Positions 1 through 5,890 of a stretch of DNA of 64,000 bases are shown here, piece by piece (positions within the stretch are counted from its first letter, which is position 1; each line of letters opens with the position of its first letter). The stretch is from JAHFRG01 sp041495205 (GTDB lineage Bacteria > Pseudomonadota > Gammaproteobacteria > Burkholderiales > JAHFRG01). The position numbers and the translations under genes were made by a program. The notes below the pieces were generated by a model. That model was not told the DNA's origin, ran no database searches, and worked only from the letters and a program-made list of their open reading frames with translations. The stretch is from assembly GCA_041495205.1 (NCBI GenBank), contig JBGQCF010000003.1, forward strand, positions 62,001-126,000, read 5' to 3'.

Positions 1-354
1 CGGTTTGGGCGATTTGCCCTCGAAGATAATCATGTCCCAGCCTGCCATCTTGAGTTCCGTGCCGAAATAACCGCCTGAATTGGAACATGCAATCGCGCCG
101 GTAAGCGGGCCTTTGGTAATCACCGAATAGCGGGCGCCGGTGGATGCCATGGTTCCGGTCAACGGGCCGGTGGCGAAAATCAGCTTATTGTCTGGCGACA
201 ACGGATCCACTTTGGGATCGATTTCCTCCACCAGATACTTGGTGGCCAGGCCGCGCTGCCCCAGGTATTCCTGCACCCATTTCATGTTTAGAGGTTCGGC
301 CTTGCAGGTACCCTTGCTCAGATTCACCCGTAAAACTTGTTTATGCCACGCCAT
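1..354 (-). CDS. aor: Aldehyde:ferredoxin oxidoreductase, N-terminal part (truncated by window edge)
   Basis: The first 118 codons of a tungsten/molybdenum bis-pterin aldehyde oxidoreductase, which oxidises aldehydes to carboxylic acids with a low-potential acceptor. The visible part reads as the AOR N-terminal domain: an opening strand of the LRVNLSKG type, then YLGQRGLATKYL, the FATGPLTGT and GARYSVITKGPLTG segments that wrap the pterin, and NSGGYFGTELK. The start is ATG at 354-352. The cubane-cysteine region and C-terminal domain lie beyond base 1. A four-cluster ferredoxin ends 21 bases upstream, so the two probably form one operon, as in the Aor systems of denitrifying betaproteobacteria such as Aromatoleum. 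Metal preference and substrate cannot be read from this fragment. Confidence 0.88.
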   Translation of the reverse strand, partial: MAWHKQVLRVNLSKGTCKAEPLNMKWVQEYLGQRGLATKYLVEEIDPKVDPLSPDNKLIFATGPLTGTMASTGARYSVITKGPLTGAIACSNSGGYFGTELKMAGWDMIIFEGKSPKP

Positions 355-375
355 GGTGTGTCTCCTTCAATCTGG

Positions 376-855
376 TCAGGCTTGCGCCTTGTGACTGGTG
401 TCGGTTTTGGTCGCCCACATGCGCATTCTTTCGAGGCCGGTCCAATCGGAATCCACATAGGTAATCGCGCCGGTGGGACAGGCTTGCGCGCACGCCGGAT
501 CGCCGCCGCACAAATCACATTTCATAACCTTGCCTGTATCGTGGTTGTAATTCACCGTGCCGAATGGACAGGCAATGGTGCACACCTTGCAGCCGACACA
601 GACGTCGTCGAGTATGACCTTTGCACCGGTATTGACATCCAGCTTGATCGCCTCGACCGGACATGCATGCAGACACCAGGCTTCCGCGCACTGGGTACAG
701 GTATATGGCACCTTCCTGCCATCGTGATGAAACTCAAAAACCTTTATGACCGACTTAGAGGGATTGAACATCCCAAAGTGTTCGAACGAACAGGCCATTT
801 CACACTGCAAACAGCCGGTACATATATCGGGGTTGATAAGCAATGACCTTTGCAT
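376..855 (-). CDS. 4Fe-4S ferredoxin, probable electron-transfer subunit of the aldehyde oxidoreductase
   Basis: A 159-residue soluble iron-sulfur protein with no signal peptide. Four cysteine groups are visible: CTGCLQCEMAC near residue 14, CTQCAEAWCLHAC near 53, CVGCKVCTIAC near 86 and CDLCGGDPACAQAC near 113. This is the DmsB/HycB-type pattern expected to hold four [4Fe-4S] clusters. It sits directly upstream of the aldehyde oxidoreductase on the same strand, so its likely role is to pass electrons from that enzyme to a redox partner, as the AorA subunit does in Aromatoleum. The assignment to AOR rests on adjacency. The 3' tail (WATKTDTSHKAQA) is not conserved-looking. Confidence 0.85.
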   Translation of the reverse strand: MQRSLLINPDICTGCLQCEMACSFEHFGMFNPSKSVIKVFEFHHDGRKVPYTCTQCAEAWCLHACPVEAIKLDVNTGAKVILDDVCVGCKVCTIACPFGTVNYNHDTGKVMKCDLCGGDPACAQACPTGAITYVDSDWTGLERMRMWATKTDTSHKAQA

Positions 856-1167
856 TGAAGTTTCTCCGCAAAGTTTGGACGAGATAGAACAATATTCTTT
901 AAAGCATTATCCTAGCATTTTCTGAAGTCGGCTGCAGATTTGTATTGCGCCCATTTTCATGACAGGGTTATTCGGCTGCAGGCGGCTGTGCAATATCCAC
1001 AAATTAATAAAATAACAGTATTTTCTGTTGCAAAATTAAACAGGTGCGATATTGTAACCATTGCTGCCACTTTGAGGTGCTGCAAAAGCCCGACCGCGAG
1101 TCATTTTGCTATGGTGTTAGGGCAACTTATCGCTTATGATTCAAGCATCAGTTAAAGTTAAATCCCA
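856..1167. promoter_or_regulatory. Intergenic region between divergent aor-ferredoxin and moaA; short inverted repeat at 1014-1029
   Basis: A 312-base gap with no credible gene. It must hold the promoters of the leftward ferredoxin-aor unit and the rightward moaA-moeA unit. It is AT-richer than its surroundings, especially 990-1060. A perfect inverted repeat AACAG-N6-CTGTT lies at 1014-1018/1025-1029 and could be an operator half-site pair. The arms are only five bases, so this is weak. I see no clear FNR-type or Fur-type box and no riboswitch-like fold I could defend; a Moco riboswitch would have to be tested by covariance search. Confidence 0.4.
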
Positions 1168-2169
1168 ATGCCATCCTCCGTCCCGCAACTAGTCGACAAA
1201 TACGGCCGCAGCATCAGCTATATCCGGCTCTCGGTGACCGATCGCTGTGATTTCCGCTGCAGCTATTGCATGGCCGAAGAGATGACCTTTCTGCCCCGGG
1301 AACAGGTGTTATCCCTGGAAGAGTGCCTGCGGCTTTCCCACGTCTTTGTGGGCTTGGGGGTCACCAAAATCAGGATCACGGGAGGTGAACCTTTAGTACG
1401 CAAGAACATATTGTGGTTGCTTGAGCAGTTGGGAGCGCTCGAAGGCTTAAAAGAACTGGTTTTGACCACCAACGGCTCGCAGCTTGAGAAAATGGCCCAG
1501 GATATTCGGGCGGCCGGAGTCAAACGCGTGAACATCAGCCTGGATAGTCTTAAACCTGAACGTTTTAGGGCCCTGACCCGAGTGGGGGACCTTTCCAAAG
1601 TGCTGCGCGGCATTCAGGCCGCTAAAGCCGCAGGCTTTGCGGGCATCAAGCTCAATTGCGTGATGCTGCGGGGAGTCAATGATGATGAGTTGGCTGATTT
1701 GGTGCAGTTTGCGCTTAATCAGGAGCTCGATATCTCATTTATCGAGGAGATGCCGTTAGGCGAAGTGGATCATGTCCGGGCCAATACCTATTTCAGTCAG
1801 GATGAAGCGCTGCCCTTATTGCAGGCGCGTTTTAATCTGGTGAGTTCGGCGGAAACCACTGGGGGGCCTGCGCGGTACTGGCGTATTCCCGGGGCAAAAA
1901 CCAAGGTGGGCTTCATCTCGCCGCACTCGCACAACTTCTGTGAGTCATGCAATCGGGTGAGGATTACCTGCACCGGGGAGCTTTATCCTTGTTTGGGACA
2001 AAATGAAGCAGTGTCTCTGCTGCCGGTATTGCGCGCCTACCCGGAGGATGATGCGCCTTTGCGTAAGAGCATCATCGAGACGATGGGTATTAAACCCAAG
2101 GGCCATGACTTCAACGTCTATCTCCCCACCCCCAAAATCGTCCGCTTCATGTCTATCACCGGGGGATAG
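1168..2169 (+). CDS. moaA: GTP 3',8-cyclase MoaA (molybdenum cofactor biosynthesis)
   Basis: A 333-residue radical-SAM enzyme that converts GTP to 3',8-cyclo-GTP, the first step of molybdopterin synthesis in the cytoplasm. The N-terminal cluster motif is visible as C27-x3-C31-x2-C34 (TDRCDFRCSYCM), followed by ITGGEPLVRK. The second cluster is carried by FCESCNRVRITC near residues 263-274, with a further Cys in YPCLG. The chain ends in the conserved Gly-Gly (ITGG), which is needed for activity. Length is normal. moeA follows 89 bases downstream on the same strand, and the pair faces the Fdh cluster they serve. The ribosome-binding site before ATG 1168 is weak. Confidence 0.96.
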   Translation: MPSSVPQLVDKYGRSISYIRLSVTDRCDFRCSYCMAEEMTFLPREQVLSLEECLRLSHVFVGLGVTKIRITGGEPLVRKNILWLLEQLGALEGLKELVLTTNGSQLEKMAQDIRAAGVKRVNISLDSLKPERFRALTRVGDLSKVLRGIQAAKAAGFAGIKLNCVMLRGVNDDELADLVQFALNQELDISFIEEMPLGEVDHVRANTYFSQDEALPLLQARFNLVSSAETTGGPARYWRIPGAKTKVGFISPHSHNFCESCNRVRITCTGELYPCLGQNEAVSLLPVLRAYPEDDAPLRKSIIETMGIKPKGHDFNVYLPTPKIVRFMSITGG

Positions 2170-2258
2170 GCACTCCCATTCTCAACTCCCGCTGACTCTA
2201 AAGCCCGGCACCTTCTCCCAGAATTGGTTCAAGGCAAACCATCTAGCGAGGTTATGAC

Positions 2259-3527
2259 ATGACCAGCAAATCTCTGCGCGAATTGAGTTGCGCGGACGAT
2301 TACGATCCGAATTCCATGCCTGTCGCGAAAGCACGAGAATTCATCCAGGCTTATCTCACTCCCGTCGCCGGCATAGAAAAAGTAAACATCCGCGCAACGT
2401 TGGGGCGGGTGCTGGCCGAGGACATCATCTCGCTCATCAACGTCCCGTCCCATGTCAATTCGGCAATGGACGGCTATGCAGTGCGTTTCAAAGATCTGAA
2501 TGCTAACGGCGAGACGGTGTTACGCATGACAGGTAGCGCGCTTGCGGGAAAACCTTACGCGGGCCGAGTCAGCGACAAACAATGCGTGCGCATCATGACT
2601 GGTGCGGTGCTGCCGCAAGGAACAGACACTGTCATCATGCAGGAGCATGCAAGCGCCGACGGCTCGAATATCCGCTTTGGTGGAGGGCACAAGCTGGGAC
2701 AGAACATCCGCCAGGCGGGCGAAGATCTCGCTATCGGCCAGGTTGTGCTCAAGACTGGAAAGCACATCCGCCCTGCCGAGCTGGGACTGCTTGCTTCGTT
2801 GGGCATCGCGGAAATTGCCGTGCGGCGGCGCCTGCGCGTGGCATTCTTTTCTACAGGCGATGAACTACGCTCAATTGGCAATCCGCTGGAAGAAGGCCAG
2901 ATTTACGACAGCAATCGCTACACCATTTACGGTATGTTGACCCGCTTGGGGGCGGAAGTGCTGGACATGGGTGTGGTCATGGACGATCCGGCCAGCCTGG
3001 AACGAGCACTCAGCGAAGCAGCAGCCACAGCGGATGTGGTAATTACAAGCGGCGGCGTCTCCGTGGGAGAAGCGGATTACATCAAAGAGCTGCTCAGCCA
3101 ACTGGGCGAAGTCGTGTTCTGGAAAATCGCGATGAAGCCCGGAAGACCGCTGGCTTACGGCAAAATCGGCCAAGCGCATTTCTTTGGCCTGCCCGGCAAC
3201 CCGGTGTCGGTCATGGTCACGTTCTACCAATTCGTACGCGAGGCACTGCTGATCCTGATGGGGCGCAAGGACGATTATGCTGTTCCTACACTCAAAGCGA
3301 CATGCGCCAGTGCGCTCAGAAAAGCCCCCGGCCGCACCGAATTCCAGCGTGGTATTCTCAGCCGGGATAAAAACGGCGAATGGACGGTACACGTGACTGG
3401 AGAACAGGGTTCGGGGATATTGCGCTCGATGTCGCAGGCAAACTGCTTTATCGTCCTGCCAGACTCCCAGGGCAACGTGGCTGCGGGCAGCATGGTTGAA
3501 GTACAAGTGCTCGAAGGCTTGGTATAG
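2259..3527 (+). CDS. moeA: Molybdopterin molybdenumtransferase MoeA
   Basis: A 422-residue protein that inserts molybdate (or tungstate) into adenylylated molybdopterin. Recognisable segments are MDGYAVR near residue 70, RIMTGAVLPQGTDTV near 110, FFSTGDEL near 196, the MogA-like fold motif TSGGVSVGEADY near 263, and KPGRPLAYG followed by FFGLPGNPVSV near 300. These cover the usual MoeA domains I-IV. A GAGG stretch a few bases upstream supports ATG 2259. It probably shares a transcript with moaA and ends at a strong hairpin. With aldehyde oxidoreductase and formate dehydrogenase on either side, it clearly serves these molybdo/tungsto-enzymes. Confidence 0.96.
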   Translation: MTSKSLRELSCADDYDPNSMPVAKAREFIQAYLTPVAGIEKVNIRATLGRVLAEDIISLINVPSHVNSAMDGYAVRFKDLNANGETVLRMTGSALAGKPYAGRVSDKQCVRIMTGAVLPQGTDTVIMQEHASADGSNIRFGGGHKLGQNIRQAGEDLAIGQVVLKTGKHIRPAELGLLASLGIAEIAVRRRLRVAFFSTGDELRSIGNPLEEGQIYDSNRYTIYGMLTRLGAEVLDMGVVMDDPASLERALSEAAATADVVITSGGVSVGEADYIKELLSQLGEVVFWKIAMKPGRPLAYGKIGQAHFFGLPGNPVSVMVTFYQFVREALLILMGRKDDYAVPTLKATCASALRKAPGRTEFQRGILSRDKNGEWTVHVTGEQGSGILRSMSQANCFIVLPDSQGNVAAGSMVEVQVLEGLV

Positions 3528-3537
3528 CAGCAATAAT

Positions 3538-3563
3538 AAAGCCCGGGATGAGCCGGGCTTTTT
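3538..3563. terminator. Intrinsic terminator after moeA, probably bidirectional
   Basis: Stem AAGCCCGG (3539-3546), six-base loop, CCGGGCTT (3553-3560), then T-rich DNA; A residues flank the other side. It sits between two convergent units (moeA from the left, the formate dehydrogenase operon from the right) and could stop both. Confidence 0.88.
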
Positions 3564-3581
3564 CTCGATACCTTAGCTAAT

Positions 3582-3905
3582 TTATTTTTTATTCTTATCG
3601 GTAGCAGAAGCCGCCGTGGTTGCCGGGGCGGCTGGAGCCGCTGCAGGCGCGGGCGGAGGGATCGGAGTAGGCTTCACGACAATGCCCTTCGCTTTCATGT
3701 CTTTGATGTAATGCTCTGCAACCTTGTCCTGGACTTTAGCCAGAAACTCGGCCGCTTTTTTATCTGCTTCCGCCGCTTTCGCTTTGGCTTCCTCGGCCTT
3801 GGCTTTTTGCTCCTCGGTAGGCGGCGGTAGTTTCGCGTAGGCCAATCCCGAGCTCAAAAACGCCAGTACCAAGCCCCCGATGATTGCTTTTGCCAGTATT
3901 CTCAT
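3582..3905 (-). CDS. Small periplasmic Ala/Lys-rich helical protein at the end of the formate dehydrogenase operon
   Basis: A 107-residue protein with a clear Sec signal peptide (MRILAKAIIGGLVLAFLSSGLAYA, cut near residue 24). A charged Ala/Lys/Glu segment from about 28 to 65 looks like one long helix or coiled coil, and the tail is Pro/Ala-rich (PPPAPAAAPAAPATT). I start it at ATG 3905; the open frame extends further upstream but only by running into the cytochrome b gene. It is the last gene of the Fdh run, 25 bases after fdhC. I do not recognise a family. Position and export suggest an accessory role in the periplasm, such as a scaffold for the formate dehydrogenase; that is inference only. 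Confidence 0.7.
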   Translation of the reverse strand: MRILAKAIIGGLVLAFLSSGLAYAKLPPPTEEQKAKAEEAKAKAAEADKKAAEFLAKVQDKVAEHYIKDMKAKGIVVKPTPIPPPAPAAAPAAPATTAASATDKNKK

Positions 3906-3930
3906 TCGTTCCCCCAATAATCCACAGTAA

Positions 3931-4995
3931 TTACGGCCGGGCTTGTGCGGTGCCCGCCGCACCCATCGGTTTCTGAGCGCTCTTGCCGGATTTGATATCG
4001 TTGTACCAGAGTTCGTGATGCTCCTTGGCCCAAGTTTCATCAACTGTGCCGTTACGCATCGATTCGTAAGCGCCTTCCACTCCCAGCGTACCCATGTAGA
4101 TGTGGCCTAGCGAAGCGGCAATGAAGATGACCGCAACGACTGCGTGAATCACGTTGGCCTGCTGCATCATGGCGCGCCCTTGCTCAAAGTTCGGGAAATC
4201 CAGAATAAGCCCGGTCACTGCGGCGATGATGCTCAACAGGAAAACACCGAACCAGAACCAGGACTTCTCACCGGCATTGAAGCGGTCCGAGGGCACGTGC
4301 TCCTTGCTGAACATTCCGCCGGCTTTCTTGAACCACAACATGTCGTGAGCCTTCCACCAGTTGTCCTTGACAAAGGTCACGAACATCGCCGCCACACAGA
4401 AGATGAAAAGCGGGCCTACAAAGTTGTGCAGGTTTTTCGAGAGAATGGCGAGCCATGAAAACAAGGTGTAACCGAAAATCGGCAGGACGATATGCTTGCC
4501 GAACAGTATGATTACGCCGCTTATCGCCAGCACCACGAAACTGATCGCGGTGGACCAATGCACCACCCGTTCCCAGTCGCTGAAGCGCTGGATCATGCGG
4601 CTAGTCGGCTTATCATGCAGCTTAAGCGGGCCGTACCTGCGGTAAAATAGAAAGATCAACACCGGCACCGCGATGAGCAAGATGCCGCCGTAAAACGTGA
4701 CCGGACCATTGCGCAGTTCGCGCCACGTCTCGCCGCCGGATTGCATCAGTACACCGGTTTCCACACCTTTCACCGTGGTGTAGTTCTGCTCCCCGGAGCG
4801 CACTTCGCGCCAAATCGGGGCATTGTTATAGGGCTGATCTAACTGGCGTTGGACTTGGGTGTCTTTATTTTCAGCCGCCACAGCCGCCGCATCTTTCTGG
4901 CCAGTGTCAGCGGCTGAAACTACGTTGCTGGACAGCAAAAACGCCACTACCAACATGAGCTTCAACAGAATACCGCCAAGGACTGTTTTCCTCAT
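3931..4995 (-). CDS. fdhC: Formate dehydrogenase gamma subunit (cytochrome b, FdnI/FdoI type)
   Basis: A 354-residue membrane subunit carrying electrons from the iron-sulfur subunit to quinone. Residues 1-28 form a signal peptide ending VSA, followed by a periplasmic stretch to about 95. Membrane helices follow near 99-118, 144-166, 178-208, 246-266 and 281-302. Candidate haem b histidines are H146 (VVHWST), H190 (KNLHNF), H284 and H298 (LGHIYMG), as in FdnI. It is longer than E. coli FdnI because of the cleaved N-terminal domain, which is common in betaproteobacterial Fdh gamma subunits. It follows fdhA, fdhB and the lipoprotein gene in the same operon. Confidence 0.94.
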   Translation of the reverse strand: MRKTVLGGILLKLMLVVAFLLSSNVVSAADTGQKDAAAVAAENKDTQVQRQLDQPYNNAPIWREVRSGEQNYTTVKGVETGVLMQSGGETWRELRNGPVTFYGGILLIAVPVLIFLFYRRYGPLKLHDKPTSRMIQRFSDWERVVHWSTAISFVVLAISGVIILFGKHIVLPIFGYTLFSWLAILSKNLHNFVGPLFIFCVAAMFVTFVKDNWWKAHDMLWFKKAGGMFSKEHVPSDRFNAGEKSWFWFGVFLLSIIAAVTGLILDFPNFEQGRAMMQQANVIHAVVAVIFIAASLGHIYMGTLGVEGAYESMRNGTVDETWAKEHHELWYNDIKSGKSAQKPMGAAGTAQARP

Positions 4996-5016
4996 CGTTT
5001 GTTCTCCTAAAGCTGG

Positions 5017-5235
5017 TCAGTTGGCCCTGTTGTACTCGTTTTCGCTCTGCGCACGTGCTTTCATCGCATTCTCCCAAGCCATTCGGTCGCCCTTGAACTG
5101 CTCGTTGTCCCAAGGCTGGGTATCCGGTTTGCCCTGATACTTGCCCTGCTTGTAGATCACGTGCGGCCTCTCGCCGCAGCCGGAAAGACCGATGGCGAGC
5201 AGGCCGACCAACAATGCGAGCATGGTTTTTCTCAT
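5017..5235 (-). CDS. Small lipoprotein in the formate dehydrogenase operon
   Basis: A 72-residue predicted lipoprotein: MRKTMLALLVGLLAIGLSGC gives a good lipobox with Cys20 as the lipidation site. The mature part is only about 52 residues, hydrophilic, with a KYQGKPDTQPWDN motif. The longer frame starting at 5295 overlaps fdhB and lacks a signal at its start, so ATG 5235 is preferred. It sits between the beta and gamma subunits, two bases after fdhB. I do not know a biochemical role; location suggests it assists assembly or anchoring of the periplasmic Fdh complex. Confidence 0.8.
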   Translation of the reverse strand: MRKTMLALLVGLLAIGLSGCGERPHVIYKQGKYQGKPDTQPWDNEQFKGDRMAWENAMKARAQSENEYNRAN

Positions 5236-5237
5236 GA

Positions 5238-5855
5238 TTATTTTCCTCCAGGCTGCGCTGCAGCTTTTTCGGGCCTGCCGTAAGCGGTGCCCCAACCCCA
5301 GATTTCCGAGCCTTTGCCGCGCTTGGTAACACGGGTACGGTAGATATCGGAAATCACGTCGGCATCACCGGCGAGCAGCGCCTTGGTGGAACACATTTCA
5401 GCACAGGCCGGAAGCTTGCCTTCGGCGATGCGGTTGCGGCCGTATTTCTTGAACTCGGTTTCGGAAAAATTTTGCTCCGGGCCGCCGGCGCAGTAGGTGC
5501 ACTTGTCCATCTTGCCGCGCAATCCGAACGCGCCGTCCTGCGGGAATTGCGGGGCGCCGAATGGACAGGCATAGAAACAGTAGCCGCAGCCGATACACAG
5601 GTCCTTGTCGTGCAGCACGATGCCTTCCTCGGTTTTGTAGAAGCAGTCCACCGGGCAAACCGCCATGCACGGCGCATCCGAACAATGCATGCACGCCACA
5701 GAAATTGCTTTTTCTCCGGGTATACCTTGATCGATGGTGACCACACGGCGCCGGTTGACGCCCCAAGGCACCTCGTTTTCGTTCTTGCATGCCGTCACGC
5801 AGCCATTGCATACAATGCAGCGCTCCGCATCACACAGAAATTTCATTCTAGCCAT
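5238..5855 (-). CDS. fdhB: Formate dehydrogenase beta (iron-sulfur) subunit
   Basis: A 205-residue four-cluster ferredoxin subunit that links the catalytic subunit to the cytochrome b. Cysteine groups are CIVCNGCVTAC (from 13), CMHCSDAPCMAVC, CIGCGYCFYAC and CTYC with CAEMC. Start ATG 5855 (MARMKFLCDAERC) is preceded by a clear AAGGAG; the longer open frame from 5912 would overlap fdhA. Unlike E. coli FdnH (about 294 residues) it ends without the C-terminal membrane helix and has no signal peptide, so it is probably carried out as a partner of the Tat-exported alpha subunit. How it docks on the gamma subunit is therefore worth asking. Confidence 0.93.
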   Translation of the reverse strand: MARMKFLCDAERCIVCNGCVTACKNENEVPWGVNRRRVVTIDQGIPGEKAISVACMHCSDAPCMAVCPVDCFYKTEEGIVLHDKDLCIGCGYCFYACPFGAPQFPQDGAFGLRGKMDKCTYCAGGPEQNFSETEFKKYGRNRIAEGKLPACAEMCSTKALLAGDADVISDIYRTRVTKRGKGSEIWGWGTAYGRPEKAAAQPGGK

Positions 5856-5890
5856 TTGTCTGCTCCTTAATATATATGCATGATGGGTTG

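Noticed and set aside
1014..1029. Molybdenum cofactor riboswitch in the moaA leader
   Set aside because: No conserved fold could be recognised by eye; only a five-base inverted repeat is present. A covariance model would decide.
3906..4043. Longer form (153 residues) of the small periplasmic protein
   Set aside because: It would overlap the cytochrome b gene and bury the signal peptide 46 residues into the chain.
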